Origin: Polaribacter sp. BAL334
GTDB lineage: Bacteria > Bacteroidota > Bacteroidia > Flavobacteriales > Flavobacteriaceae
Length of the DNA: 64,000 bases
Direction: 5' to 3'
NCBI RefSeq assembly: GCF_015767435.1
Contig: NZ_JADWOV010000317.1
Coordinates: forward strand, 1-64,000
The notes under the pieces were generated by a model. That model made no database searches. It had not been told where the DNA came from and saw only the letters and a list, made by a program, of their open reading frames with translations. Position numbers and translations under genes: made by a program. Shown here piece by piece: positions 52,206 through 62,395 of the stretch (positions within the stretch are counted from its first letter, which is position 1; each line of letters begins with the position of its first letter).

Positions 52206-54629
52206 ATGTTCAGAAAAAAATCTCTATTAATCGTTTCATTACTTTTTTCAAGTATTGTATTCTCCCAAAGCAAAAAAGAAAGAAAAACTATCAAAACAAC
52301 AAGAGTTGAAATTGCTCCAAAAATCGATGGAATTATTGATGAAGACGCATGGAAAAACGCTGAATTATGCAAGGATTTTGTAACATTGAGACCTTCAAAT
52401 GGAGAACTTGTTGATGCTAAATATCAAACAATTGTAAAAGTTATTTATGATGATGAAGCAGTGTATATTGCCGCGCAAATGCTTGATCCTGATCCTAAAA
52501 ATATTCCAAAAGAATTTGCTGTAAGAGACAATTTTAGTCAATCCGATTTCTTTTTAGTGACCATAAACCCAAATGATGACGGACAAAATCCGTTTGAATT
52601 TATAGTTCAAAGTACAGGAAATCAAGCAGATTCTAAAGTTTCAAACGGAAATGAAGATTTCAATTGGAGCGCAGTTTGGGAAAGTAATGTTTCGATTGAT
52701 GAAAAAGGTTGGAATGTGGAAATGAAAATACCTTATGGAGCACTTCGTTTTGCAAATAGACCCATACAATCTTGGGGGTTTAACTTTCATAGAAGATTAG
52801 AAAAATTAAACGAACAACACACTTGGACACATATAGATAATACTGTTGGAAGATGGACACAATATGATGGTTTGATTGAAGATTTTAGAGATATAAAACC
52901 TCCAATAAGATTAAATTTTTATCCTTATGCATCTGCAACTAGCAATACATTTCAAGGAAACACAAGCTATGATTGGAGTGTTGGAATGGATATTAAATAT
53001 GGTATCACAGATAATTTTACTTTTGATGCTACTTTGATTCCTGATTTTAGTCAAGTTGGTTTTGATGATGTTGTTTTAAATTTGGGTCCTTTTGAACAGC
53101 AATTTACGGAACAAAGGCAATTTTTTTCAGAAGGAACAGAATTATTTAACATTGGAGGATTATTTTATTCTCGAAGAATTGGAGCTGCTCCAATTGATCA
53201 ATTTAATGTGTATAATTCTTTAAATAGCGATGAAGAAATTATTGATTATCCTGAAAAAGTGACCATGATGAATGCAATAAAAATATCTGGAAGAACTAAA
53301 AATGGATTGGGAATTGGTTTTTTCAATGCTATTACGCAAAAAACAGAAGCTACTATAAAAAACAATGCAACAAATGAAATCAGAAAAGAGGTAATTGATC
53401 CTTTTACCAATTTTAATATTTTGGTTTTAGACCAACAATTCAATCAAAATTCATCCATTTCATTAATCAATACAAACGTTTCAAGAAATGGAAGATTCAG
53501 AGATGCAAACGTAACTGCTTTAGATTGGCATTTAGAGACCAAAGACAGCAAATACAATGCAGATGGTTCTATTAGAATGAGTAACATTTCTGATGATACA
53601 AACAACCCAAACACAGGCTATACTTTTGATAATAGTTTTGGGTACAATTCTGGACATTGGTTTTGGGAATTGGGTTATAATTTTGAAAACAAAGATTTTA
53701 ATCCAAATGATTTTGGTATTTTATTTAGCAATAACGAACAAACCATTTATGGAAATGCAGGATGGAGAACGCTTCAGCCTACTAAAAAATTTAATAGATA
53801 TAGTTTTAATTTTTATCAAAATACCAATTTCCAACATTTTTCAGGAGTTTTTACAGGATTTCAAGCAGGATTAAACTTTAATGCTCAAACAAAAGAACGT
53901 TTTTCATTTGGTGGAAATCTAAATTATGGTACAGAAACAAAAGATTTTTTTGAGCCAAGACAAGGAACTACAAGTGGTATTTATTTTCTACAGCCTGAAA
54001 GAAAAAATATAAATATTTGGATTTCTACCAATTCACAAAAGCTTTTTGCTGTCGATTTTGATCTTTTTTACAGTGATTTTTCAAACAATCCAAAATCTGG
54101 TTATGGTTTTGGTTTGGCTCCTCGTTATCGTTTTAGCAATCAGTTTTCTTTACGCTATCAATTGAATTTTAGCAAAACCAATAATGACCAAGGTTTTGTT
54201 GATCAAAATGCAAATGCAATTATTTTTGGAATGAGAGATTTCAAAAATTATACAAATACGATTGGAGGAAATTATAGTTTTAGCACCAATTCATCTTTAT
54301 CATTAAGCTTAAGACATTACTGGAGTTCAGCAAGTTACAATGACTTTTTTAATCTAAATAGCAATGGAGGTTTAGACGAAAACAATACCTATGTTGGAGA
54401 AAATGTAAATTTCAATAACTGGAATTTAGATTTGAATTATATTTGGCAATTTGCACCTGGAAGTCAACTCATTGCATTTTATAGAAATTCAATTTCTAAT
54501 GCTGATTCCAACTCAAATTTAACTTTTTTTGAAAACTTAGATAATTTATTCAGTCAATCCCAAAGACATACTTTTTCTATTCGCTTTGTATATTTTATTG
54601 ATTATGAAAAAGTAAAGAAAATGATTTAG
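52206..54629 (+). CDS. DUF5916 protein with CBM9-like domain, probable outer-membrane beta-barrel
   Basis: An 807-residue exported protein. A signal peptide (about 1-21, ending VFSQ) leads into a CBM9-like domain at about 35-215 (PKIDGIIDEDAWKNAE, YQTIVKVIYDDEAVYIAAQMLDP, EMKIPYGALRF), then the DUF5916 region to the end. The long C-terminal part alternates aromatic and polar residues in beta-strand fashion (for example FSLRYQLNFSKTNNDQ, HTFSIRFVYFIDYEKVKKMI), which suggests an outer-membrane barrel. The bound carbohydrate and the role are unknown. Confidence 0.85.
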   Translation: MFRKKSLLIVSLLFSSIVFSQSKKERKTIKTTRVEIAPKIDGIIDEDAWKNAELCKDFVTLRPSNGELVDAKYQTIVKVIYDDEAVYIAAQMLDPDPKNIPKEFAVRDNFSQSDFFLVTINPNDDGQNPFEFIVQSTGNQADSKVSNGNEDFNWSAVWESNVSIDEKGWNVEMKIPYGALRFANRPIQSWGFNFHRRLEKLNEQHTWTHIDNTVGRWTQYDGLIEDFRDIKPPIRLNFYPYASATSNTFQGNTSYDWSVGMDIKYGITDNFTFDATLIPDFSQVGFDDVVLNLGPFEQQFTEQRQFFSEGTELFNIGGLFYSRRIGAAPIDQFNVYNSLNSDEEIIDYPEKVTMMNAIKISGRTKNGLGIGFFNAITQKTEATIKNNATNEIRKEVIDPFTNFNILVLDQQFNQNSSISLINTNVSRNGRFRDANVTALDWHLETKDSKYNADGSIRMSNISDDTNNPNTGYTFDNSFGYNSGHWFWELGYNFENKDFNPNDFGILFSNNEQTIYGNAGWRTLQPTKKFNRYSFNFYQNTNFQHFSGVFTGFQAGLNFNAQTKERFSFGGNLNYGTETKDFFEPRQGTTSGIYFLQPERKNINIWISTNSQKLFAVDFDLFYSDFSNNPKSGYGFGLAPRYRFSNQFSLRYQLNFSKTNNDQGFVDQNANAIIFGMRDFKNYTNTIGGNYSFSTNSSLSLSLRHYWSSASYNDFFNLNSNGGLDENNTYVGENVNFNNWNLDLNYIWQFAPGSQLIAFYRNSISNADSNSNLTFFENLDNLFSQSQRHTFSIRFVYFIDYEKVKKMI

Positions 54630-54685
54630 TGATTTTGATTCTTTTATAAAACAAAAAATACCTTAAAAGTCCGTCTGATTTTTTA

Positions 54686-54693
54686 TACTTTCG
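54686..54693 (+). promoter_or_regulatory. Near-consensus -7 box of the LolD-like operon
   Basis: TACTTTCG is one base off TAnnTTTG and lies 20 bases before ATG 54714. Confidence 0.35.
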
Positions 54694-54713
54694 TGATAAA
54701 TTTGAAATAACTT

Positions 54714-55373
54714 ATGATTGTTGCAGAAAATATTCACAAATATTATGGTGATGTTGAAGTATTGAAAGGCGTGAATTTACACATCAAAAAAGGTGAAATT
54801 GTTGCTATTGTTGGGCCTTCAGGTGCTGGGAAAACCACTTTATTGCAAATTTTAGGCACTTTAGATCAGCCTCAAAAACAAATTGATTTTACATTGAAAA
54901 TCAATCAAATTTCTTTAAAAAATCTTTCTGACAAACAGCTTTCAGAATTTAGAAATAAACACATTGGTTTTATTTTTCAATTTCATCAATTATTGCCCGA
55001 ATTTACAGCGTTAGAAAATGTGTGCATTCCAGCTTTTATTGCTAAAAAATCAAAAAAAGAAGCTGAAAACGAAGCAAAAAAAATCCTTGATTTCTTAGGA
55101 TTGTCTCTCAGATTGCATCACAAACCTAATGAACTTTCTGGTGGTGAGCAACAAAGAGTGGCAGTTGCAAGAGCTTTAATCAACAATCCAAATGTGATTT
55201 TGGCTGATGAACCAAGTGGAAATTTGGATAGTGAATCTGCAAAAAACCTACATGAATTGTTCTTCAAATTACGTGATGAATTTGGACAAACGTTCGTTTT
55301 AGTGACGCACAATGAAGAATTGGCAAACATGGCTGACAGAAAACTCACCATGATTGATGGAAAGATTATTTAG
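54714..55373 (+). CDS. LolD-like ABC transporter ATP-binding protein
   Basis: A 219-residue ATPase of the LolD/MacB/FtsE type. Walker [10 protein letters not shown] is near residue 37, the Q-loop segment [20 protein letters not shown] near 84, the signature [15 protein letters not shown] near 141 and Walker [14 protein letters not shown] near 160. It may energise lipoprotein release to the outer membrane (LolCDE) or another MacB-like export; no cognate permease is adjacent. It is followed after three bases by the TIGR02757 gene. Confidence 0.88.
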   Translation: MIVAENIHKYYGDVEVLKGVNLHIKKGEIVAIVGPSGAGKTTLLQILGTLDQPQKQIDFTLKINQISLKNLSDKQLSEFRNKHIGFIFQFHQLLPEFTALENVCIPAFIAKKSKKEAENEAKKILDFLGLSLRLHHKPNELSGGEQQRVAVARALINNPNVILADEPSGNLDSESAKNLHELFFKLRDEFGQTFVLVTHNEELANMADRKLTMIDGKII

Positions 55374-55376
55374 GAA

Positions 55377-56144
55377 ATGAATCAACAAGATTTAAAAGAT
55401 TTTTTAGACGAAAAAGTAGCACTTTACAACAATCCAAGCTTTATTGAGGTTGATCCCATTCAAATTCCGCATCAATTTTCACGAAAAGAAGACATTGAAA
55501 TTGCAGGATTTTTGACAGCAACCATTTCTTGGGGAAATCGAAAAATGATTATTCAGAATGCATCTAAAATGATGGAATTGTTGGAACATAGTCCTTATGA
55601 TTTTGTCATGAACCATCAAGAAAATGACCTAAAATCATTTGAAAATTTCGTTCACAGAACTTTTAATTCATTTGATTTACAGCAATTTATAAAATCACTA
55701 AAACATATTTATCAAAATTATGATGGATTAGAAAATGTGCTTTCGATAAATGATACATCCAGAAATTACCAAATATCAATTCATCATTTTAAACAACTTT
55801 TTTTTGAAATTCCGAATCATATTCGTACTCAAAAACACATTTCTGATCCTTTGAAAAATTCGGCTGCAAAACGCATCAACATGTTTTTACGTTGGATGGT
55901 TAGAAATGACAATTCAGGAGTTGATTTCGGTATTTGGAAAACGCACAATCCAGCAAATTTGTCTTGTCCTTTGGATGTTCATTCTGGAAATGTTGCCCGA
56001 AAATTAGGCATTTTAAAAAGAGCACAAAATGATTGGAAAGCCTTAGAAGAATTGGATAAAAAACTCCGAAAATTAGACAAAAACGATCCTGTAAAATATG
56101 ATTTTGCCTTGTTTGGTTTGGGTGTTTTCGAAAAGTTTTCATAA
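55377..56144 (+). CDS. TIGR02757 family protein of unknown function
   Basis: A 255-residue cytosolic protein of the TIGR02757 family found mainly in Bacteroidota. Conserved segments are DPIQIPHQFSRKEDIEIAGF near 27-46, ISWGNRKMIIQNASKMM, FLRWMVRNDNSGVDFGIWK near 170 and PLDVHSGNVARKLGIL near 200. These patterns (helical, with a late Asp) are reminiscent of HhH-GPD-like glycosylases, but that is only a suggestion. It is co-transcribed with the LolD-like ATPase (three-base gap). Confidence 0.85.
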   Translation: MNQQDLKDFLDEKVALYNNPSFIEVDPIQIPHQFSRKEDIEIAGFLTATISWGNRKMIIQNASKMMELLEHSPYDFVMNHQENDLKSFENFVHRTFNSFDLQQFIKSLKHIYQNYDGLENVLSINDTSRNYQISIHHFKQLFFEIPNHIRTQKHISDPLKNSAAKRINMFLRWMVRNDNSGVDFGIWKTHNPANLSCPLDVHSGNVARKLGILKRAQNDWKALEELDKKLRKLDKNDPVKYDFALFGLGVFEKFS

Positions 56145-56209
56145 GAAATCAACAATTGTTTTTATTTCATTTTAATTGTGATATTTTAGACAGCTAAATT
56201 TCTAATATC

Positions 56210-57691
56210 ATGAAAAAAATAGTTTTCTTATTTGTTTTTATATCGCAAATTTTTTCGGCTCAAGATGCAAGAATTCCTTTGGATACTATGGTTGTCACAA
56301 CAAATTCTGTGATTATCAAAGGAAAAACAGTTCCATACAAAGCCACAACAGGAATGCAACCAGTTTGGAATGACAATGGTGAAATTATTGCTTCTTTGTA
56401 CTATACTTACTACAAAAGAACTGATGTAAAGAATGATGAAGATCGTCCAATTATCATGTCTTTTAATGGTGGCCCAGGTTCTGCTTCTGTTTGGATGCAC
56501 ATTGCTTATACAGGCCCAAAAGTGTTGAAAATAGATGATGAAGGATATCCTGTGCAACCTTATGGAATCAAAGACAATCCAAATTCTATTTTAGATGTGG
56601 CAGATATTGTATATATAAATCCAGTAAATACGGCCTATTCAAGACCTGTTGTTCCTGAAGGAAAAAAATTGGATAAGTCTCTTTTCTTTGGAATTAATGC
56701 AGATATTACTTATTTAGCAGGATGGCTGAACACCTTTATCACCAGAAATAATCGTTGGAAATCTCCCAAATACATCATTGGTGAAAGTTATGGAGGCACA
56801 AGAGTGATGGGTTTGGCTGTAGAATTACAAAACAAACAATGGATGTATTTGAATGGTGTAATTATGGTTTCACCTGCTGATTATAAAGTGTTAAGAACAG
56901 AAAGTTCCCTAGATTATGCCATCAATCTTCCCTATTTTACTGCTACAGCTTGGTACCACAAAATGTTACCAACAGAACTTCAGAATAAAGATTTATTAGA
57001 AATTTTACCAGAAGCTGAGCATTTTGCCATCAATAAATTATTACCTGCCATTGCAAAAGGCGGTTTTATTTCCGAAAATGAAAAAAATGTAATTGCAGAA
57101 AAAACAGCTTATTATTCTGGATTGAGCAAAAAAGCGGTGCTTCAAAATAATTTAGAAATATCTCCCAGTTTTTTCTGGAAAGAATTATTGAGAGATAAAA
57201 CTGGTCAAACAATTGGACGATTGGATTCAAGATATTTAGGAATTGACAAGCGAGAAATTGGCGAAAGCACAGATTACAATCCTGAGTTGACTTCTTGGTT
57301 ACATTCTTTTACACCCGCAATCAATTATTACATTCGAGAGGAATTGAATTTCAAAACGGATGTAAAATACAATCTTTTTGGCCCTGTTTCTCCTTGGGAT
57401 AATAACAATGACAATGTTAGAGAAGGTTTGCGTCAAGCAATGGCTCAAAATCCATACTTAAAAGTATTGATTCAGTCAGGATATTATGATGGTGCAACAA
57501 CGTATTCAGCTGCAAAATATACCATGTGGAAAACGGATCCAAGTGGAAAAATGAAAGATCGATTTACTTTCAAAGGTTACAGAAGTGGACACATGATGTA
57601 TCTAAGAAGTGAAGATTTACAAAAATCAAATGATGATTTGAGAGCATTTATCATGAATAGTTTATCTAAAAACAATCCAGCAAAATACTAA
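56210..57691 (+). CDS. S10 family serine carboxypeptidase, exported
   Basis: A 493-residue exported peptidase with a signal peptide (about 1-17, ending FSAQ). Family S10 motifs are IMSFNGGPGSASVWMH near 82, the catalytic Ser in YIIGESYGGTRVMGL near 190, the Asp in LIQSGYYDGATTY near 425 and the His in GYRSGHMMYLR near 463. It probably removes C-terminal residues from peptides in the periplasm or outside. It is followed after four bases by the BatA-like gene. Confidence 0.9.
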   Translation: MKKIVFLFVFISQIFSAQDARIPLDTMVVTTNSVIIKGKTVPYKATTGMQPVWNDNGEIIASLYYTYYKRTDVKNDEDRPIIMSFNGGPGSASVWMHIAYTGPKVLKIDDEGYPVQPYGIKDNPNSILDVADIVYINPVNTAYSRPVVPEGKKLDKSLFFGINADITYLAGWLNTFITRNNRWKSPKYIIGESYGGTRVMGLAVELQNKQWMYLNGVIMVSPADYKVLRTESSLDYAINLPYFTATAWYHKMLPTELQNKDLLEILPEAEHFAINKLLPAIAKGGFISENEKNVIAEKTAYYSGLSKKAVLQNNLEISPSFFWKELLRDKTGQTIGRLDSRYLGIDKREIGESTDYNPELTSWLHSFTPAINYYIREELNFKTDVKYNLFGPVSPWDNNNDNVREGLRQAMAQNPYLKVLIQSGYYDGATTYSAAKYTMWKTDPSGKMKDRFTFKGYRSGHMMYLRSEDLQKSNDDLRAFIMNSLSKNNPAKY

Positions 57692-57695
57692 CTAA

Positions 57696-59642
57696 ATGCA
57701 GTTTAAAAACCCTGAAATTTTATACCTGTTATGGTTGCTAATTATCCCCATTTTAGTACACTTATTTCAGTTGCAAAAATTCGTAAAAGTACCTTTTACA
57801 AATGTTGCTTTTTTACAAAAAATAATTCAGGATTCTAGGAAGAGTTCAAGACTAAAAAAATGGTTGATTTTAGCCACAAGAACACTGTTACTTTTAGCGA
57901 TACTTTTTGCATTTTCACAACCTTATTTTAATGATCATAAAAACACGAAAAGTGAAAATATCATACTGTATTTAGATAATTCTCTAAGCTCACAAGCAAA
58001 AGGAGAGAAGGGTTTTTTACTACAAGTTGCCGCTAAAGAAATCATAGAAAACGCTCCTCAATCAAATAACTATTCCTTGTTGACAAATGATGAATTTTAT
58101 GATGATATTTCCTTTTCTGAACTAAAAAAAATAGTGTTAGAAGTGAATTATTCTTCAAAAAAGCCCTCTTTACAAAGTACTTTTTTAAAAATAAATTCAT
58201 TTTCAAAAAATAAAACAAAAACTTCAAATGAAATTATATTAATATCTGATTTTCAGAATATTTACAATAATCAGTTTACAAATGTAACACCTCCTTTTTC
58301 AATTATTAAACTGACAGAATCTCAAAAAAATAATATCTCTATTGATAGTGTTTTTACAAGTAATTCTTTGGAAGAAACTGTTTTACATGTGGTCGTAAAA
58401 AATCAAGGAGAAACTAAAAAAAACGTTCCAATTGCATTGTATAACGAAAAAGAATTAGCAAGCAAACAATCTTTTTCTATTGAAGAAAACTCAACCAAAA
58501 CTATCTTGTTTCCTATTCAAAAAAAGGAAGCTTTTATCGGAAAAATAATTATATCTTTTAGCGATACTTTTTCATTTGATAACACTTTTTATTTCCATCT
58601 AAAATCACCCAAAAAAATAAACGTTTTAGCTATTGGAAATGAGGTGGATTTTTTATCAAAAATATATACAGAAGACGAGTTTGCTTTTACTCAAAATGCG
58701 CCTGAAAATATCAACTATAATTTGTTGCCAAAACAAGAGGTTTTGATACTTTATGAACTCGAAAAAATTTCGGAAATTTTATCCAAAAGTATCCAAGATT
58801 TTATTTCAAAAAGTGGCAGTGTTGTCATCGTTCCAAACCCAAATTCAGACATCAATTCTTACAATCAATTTTTGCAAAAATTTTCATCATCAACTTTTTC
58901 AAGCAAAAATATTGATTCTCTAAAAATTACAAATATCAACGAAAGTCATCCTTTTTTTAAAAATGTATTTTCAAAAAAAGTAGAAAATTTTCAATATCCA
59001 GTTGTCAATCATTTTTATGAAATCAACTCAAAAAATGATTCCAAAATGGTCACTTTTGAAAATACGATTTCATTTTTAAGTGAAATAAATACTCCAAGTG
59101 GAGCTTTGTATGTTTTTGCAAGTGCCATCAATAAAAAGAATAGTTCTTTTCAGAATTCTCCTTTAATCGTTCCGATTTTCTACAATTTCGGGAAATTCAG
59201 TTTTCAACAATCCCAATTGTATAATTATTTAAACGAGGAAAACAATATTGATGTTGAAGTTCAATTGCAAAAAGATGAAATTTTAGAGATTTCAAATGCA
59301 ACAAGTACTTTTATTCCGATTCAGCAAACCTTTCAAAACAAAGTAACCATAACAACCCAAGAAAATCCGTCTGAAGCAGGTTTTTTTGATATCAAAAAAA
59401 AGGATGAAATCATTGAAAAAATTGCTTTTAACACACCAAAAGAAGAGAGTTTACTCCAATTTTTAGATGTTACTCAACTTAAAAAAACGAATCCAAACAT
59501 CACAGTTTCTGATGCTGTTTCGAGTGTTTTTAAAAACATCAAGAAAAAAAACGAAGTTCAATCACTTTGGAAATGGTTTTTAGCCTTGGCAATTGTATCT
59601 TTGTTTTTAGAAATTTTAATTCTGAAATTCTACAAACCATGA
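57696..59642 (+). CDS. BatA-domain membrane protein with vWA-like region
   Basis: A 648-residue inner-membrane protein. The N-terminus is a BatA/aerotolerance domain (FKNPEILYLLWLLIIPILVH) with two hydrophobic segments (about 6-24 and 54-73). A von Willebrand A-like region follows with the MIDAS-like YLDNSLSS near 90. The last membrane helix is at about 624-643 (WFLALAIVSLFLEILILKFY). Members are linked to Bat/MoxR stress systems, but no MoxR ATPase is adjacent. Its TGA overlaps the ATG of the dihydroorotase-like gene (ATGA). Confidence 0.85.
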   Translation: MQFKNPEILYLLWLLIIPILVHLFQLQKFVKVPFTNVAFLQKIIQDSRKSSRLKKWLILATRTLLLLAILFAFSQPYFNDHKNTKSENIILYLDNSLSSQAKGEKGFLLQVAAKEIIENAPQSNNYSLLTNDEFYDDISFSELKKIVLEVNYSSKKPSLQSTFLKINSFSKNKTKTSNEIILISDFQNIYNNQFTNVTPPFSIIKLTESQKNNISIDSVFTSNSLEETVLHVVVKNQGETKKNVPIALYNEKELASKQSFSIEENSTKTILFPIQKKEAFIGKIIISFSDTFSFDNTFYFHLKSPKKINVLAIGNEVDFLSKIYTEDEFAFTQNAPENINYNLLPKQEVLILYELEKISEILSKSIQDFISKSGSVVIVPNPNSDINSYNQFLQKFSSSTFSSKNIDSLKITNINESHPFFKNVFSKKVENFQYPVVNHFYEINSKNDSKMVTFENTISFLSEINTPSGALYVFASAINKKNSSFQNSPLIVPIFYNFGKFSFQQSQLYNYLNEENNIDVEVQLQKDEILEISNATSTFIPIQQTFQNKVTITTQENPSEAGFFDIKKKDEIIEKIAFNTPKEESLLQFLDVTQLKKTNPNITVSDAVSSVFKNIKKKNEVQSLWKWFLALAIVSLFLEILILKFYKP

Positions 59643-60895
59643 AAACACTTCTTAAAAACGCAACCATTATAGATGTTGAAAGTCAGTTTCACTCTCAAAA
59701 AAAAGATGTTTTAATTGCAAATGGTATTATAGAAAAAATTGACACTACTATTGAAGTTTCTTCAGATACAACCATAGTTTCACTGGAAAATTTACATATT
59801 TCTTGTGGTTGGTTTGATACAAGTGTTTGTTTTGGAGAACCAGGTTTTGAAGAACGAGAAACCATCAAAAATGGTTTGCAAGTTGCTGCAAAAAGTGGAT
59901 TTACAGCTGTTGCCGTAAACCCAAATACACATCCTGTAATTGACTCAAAATCGGATGTTGAATTTCTGATCAATAAGGCAGCAAAAAGCGCTACAAAATT
60001 AGTTCCAATTGGAGCTTTGACTAAAAATTGTGAAGGAAAAGATTTGGCTGAATTATTTGATATGCAACAATCTGGAGCCATTGCATTTGGAGATTATGCA
60101 AAACCAATTTCGAATGACAACTTGATGAAAATTGCATTGTTATACGCTCAAAATTTTGATGGTTTAGTGCTAAGTTTTCCAAAAAACAATTCCATTGCAG
60201 CTGAGGGAATTGCGAATGAAGGCATCAATAGTACACAATTGGGTATGAAGGGAATTCCTGCATTGGCAGAGCACCTTCAGATTTCTAGAGATTTATTTTT
60301 ATTGGAGCATACAGGTGGAAAATTACACATTCCAACAATTTCGACTGCAACCTCTGTTGAATTGATTAAAGAAGCCAAAAAGAAAGGTTTGAAAGTAACT
60401 TGTAGTGTAGCTGTTCATCATTTAGTTTTGACAGATGATAAATTGCATGGTTTTGATAGCAATTTTAAAACAACACCACCATTACGAACTTCTGAGGACG
60501 TAAAAGCATTGCAAAAAGCGGTAAAATCTGGAATTATTGACATCATTACTTCTGATCACAATCCAATTGATATAGAACATAAAAAAGTTGAATTCAGTGA
60601 AGCAAAAAATGGCGTCATTGGTTTAGAAAGTGCTTTTGGAGCGTTAAATAGCGTTTTAGAATTGACAGATTTCATTCCATTATTAACCCATAAACCAAGA
60701 GAAATTTTTGGTTTGGAAAAAGTTTCTATCAAAGAAGGAGCTGTCGCTGATTTATCATTATTTAATCCAACAGAAAAAGTTGTTTTTACATCTAAAAATA
60801 TTTTGTCAGCTTCAAAAAACAGTCCATTTATTGATAAAAATCTTCAAGGAAAAGTATATGGGATATTTGCCAATAACCAACTTGTACTATCATAA
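59639..60895 (+). CDS. Dihydroorotase-like protein lacking the HxH metal-binding pair
   Basis: A 418-residue amidohydrolase of the dihydroorotase (multifunctional-complex) type. Family features are VLIANGIIEKI, GEPGFEERETIKNGLQVAAK, EHTGGKLHIPTIS, TCSVAVHHLVLTDD, LRTSEDVKAL and ITSDHNPIDIEHK. The zinc-binding HxH found after the start of the barrel (xIDxHxHxREPG) is replaced here by FDTSVCFGEPG, while the later SDH remains. Proteins of this type can be inactive partners of aspartate carbamoyltransferase or may use another metal arrangement. The start is ATG 59639, overlapping the BatA stop; a longer upstream frame lies within the BatA gene and is not used. Confidence 0.85.
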   Translation: MKTLLKNATIIDVESQFHSQKKDVLIANGIIEKIDTTIEVSSDTTIVSLENLHISCGWFDTSVCFGEPGFEERETIKNGLQVAAKSGFTAVAVNPNTHPVIDSKSDVEFLINKAAKSATKLVPIGALTKNCEGKDLAELFDMQQSGAIAFGDYAKPISNDNLMKIALLYAQNFDGLVLSFPKNNSIAAEGIANEGINSTQLGMKGIPALAEHLQISRDLFLLEHTGGKLHIPTISTATSVELIKEAKKKGLKVTCSVAVHHLVLTDDKLHGFDSNFKTTPPLRTSEDVKALQKAVKSGIIDIITSDHNPIDIEHKKVEFSEAKNGVIGLESAFGALNSVLELTDFIPLLTHKPREIFGLEKVSIKEGAVADLSLFNPTEKVVFTSKNILSASKNSPFIDKNLQGKVYGIFANNQLVLS

Positions 60896-60954
60896 AAACA
60901 GCTGAAAATCAAATTAATACATTTTACAACTATTTTCTTCTTTCATAAAAAATC

Positions 60955-61594
60955 ATGAGTTTACAATATTTAGTTAGAGCTCCCAAAAAAGCTATTGAAA
61001 ATCCACCTTTGTTAATTTTATTGCATGGTTATGGAAGCAATAAAGAAGATTTATTTTCATTTGCAAATGAATTACAAGACGAATTTTTAATCGTCAGTGC
61101 AGAAGCTCCTCATGAAATGGGTTTTGGTGGATATGCCTGGTATGCCATCAATTTTGATGCAATGAATGGAAAGTTTTCTGATTTGGAACAAGCGTCAAAG
61201 TCTATTGATGTGATTGCCAAATTCATTGATGAAATTCAGTTAAAATACAAAACGAATCCTTCAAAAACATTTTTATTGGGTTTTAGTCAAGGGGCCATTT
61301 TGAGTTATTCATTGAGCTTTTTTTATCCAAATAAAGTACAGTATGTAATTGCTTTAAGCGGTTATATCAACCAAGAATTGCTGCCAAAAGAAATTTCTAA
61401 TAAAATTAAAAACAGCATATTATTGTTCACATGGTACTGTTGACCAAGTATTACCTATTGATTGGGCAAGAAAAAGCAGTCCTTTTTTATCAAACTTAGG
61501 GTTACAAAATGTGTATTATGAATATCCTGTTGGTCACGGAGTTGCTCCACAAAATTTTTACAGCTTCAAATCTTGGATTCAAGAACGATTGTAA
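60955..61594 (+). pseudogene. Phospholipase/carboxylesterase, frameshifted
   Basis: The frame from ATG 60955 encodes an alpha/beta hydrolase of the carboxylesterase/phospholipase type: LILLHGYGSNKEDLFSFA near 20 and the nucleophile in LLGFSQGAILS near 107. It stops at 61441-61443 after NSILLFTWYC. Homology continues in another frame as SHGTVDQVLPIDWARK, then VYYEYPVGHGVAPQNF, ending at TAA 61592-61594. These supply the catalytic Asp and His, so the truncated product lacks two triad residues. One extra T (or a two-base loss) near 61427-61429 explains it. It is convergent with the MBL-fold gene. A sequencing error is possible. Confidence 0.82.
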
Positions 61595-61607
61595 TTATTA
61601 CAATGCG

Positions 61608-62390
61608 CTAAACTTGAATTTTTAATCCATCAAAAGCTAAAAAAACATTTTTGGGTAAAATTTTAGAAACCTCAGAGTGAAAACCTAAATTATGACTAAT
61701 GTGAGTGAAATAGGTTTTTTTAGGATTTACTTGTTTCACAAAATCCAACGCTTCTTGCAAATTAAAATGAGTAGGATGAGGATCTATTCGCAATGCATTC
61801 ACCACCAAAACATCCAAATTTTTTAGTTTATTGATTTCATTTTTTGAGATACTTTTCACATCCGTTAAGTAAGCAAAATCTTGAAACCTAAATCCTGAAA
61901 CCGTCAAGTTTCCATGTAAAAAATTGATTGGACACACTTCTAATCCTTTCACAACAAAAGGCTGATCATCAAAAATAATTGGGGTAACACTTGGAGCGCC
62001 TGGATATCTATTCACTTTCGTGAAAATATATTCAAATCTTTTTTCTAGATTTTTGAGTGTTTGATGATTCAAATAAATAGGCATTTCACCAATTTGATAA
62101 CAAAAAGGACGTAAATCATCCATTCCAGCAGTGTGATCTGCATGTTCGTGTGTAAAAAAAACACCTTGCAGATTTTGTACATTTTCACGCAACATTTGCT
62201 GTCTAAAATCAGGACCACAATCAATCACAAAGTTTGAACCTTCCCAAGATATCAAAATTGAAGAACGTAAACGCATATCTTTAGAATCTTTAGACAAACA
62301 AACAGGGTCATTGCTTGCAATCATAGGAATTCCTTGGGAAGTTCCAGTCCCCAGAAAGGTAATGTTTAACAGTTTTTTAGTACTATTCAT
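61608..62390 (-). CDS. MBL-fold metal-dependent hydrolase (PhnP-like)
   Basis: A 260-residue metallo-beta-lactamase-fold protein. It begins ITFLGTGTSQGIPMIASNDPVC as in PhnP and RNase Z relatives, with the metal site FFTHEHADHTAGMDDLRPF near 78-96, FLHGNLTVSGFRF near 160 and the late TYFTHISHNLG. It is likely a phosphodiesterase or hydrolase of small cyclic phosphates or nucleic acid; the substrate is unknown. I start it at ATG 62390 (MNSTKKLLNITF). An in-frame ATG at 62453 would add a hydrophobic, non-conserved extension. Confidence 0.85.
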   Translation of the reverse strand: MNSTKKLLNITFLGTGTSQGIPMIASNDPVCLSKDSKDMRLRSSILISWEGSNFVIDCGPDFRQQMLRENVQNLQGVFFTHEHADHTAGMDDLRPFCYQIGEMPIYLNHQTLKNLEKRFEYIFTKVNRYPGAPSVTPIIFDDQPFVVKGLEVCPINFLHGNLTVSGFRFQDFAYLTDVKSISKNEINKLKNLDVLVVNALRIDPHPTHFNLQEALDFVKQVNPKKTYFTHISHNLGFHSEVSKILPKNVFLAFDGLKIQV

Positions 62391-62395
62391 CAAAA

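Noticed and set aside
59567..59638. Dihydroorotase-like protein starting inside the BatA gene
   Set aside because: ATG 59639 gives the ATGA overlap and the normal family N-terminus (KTLLKNATIID).
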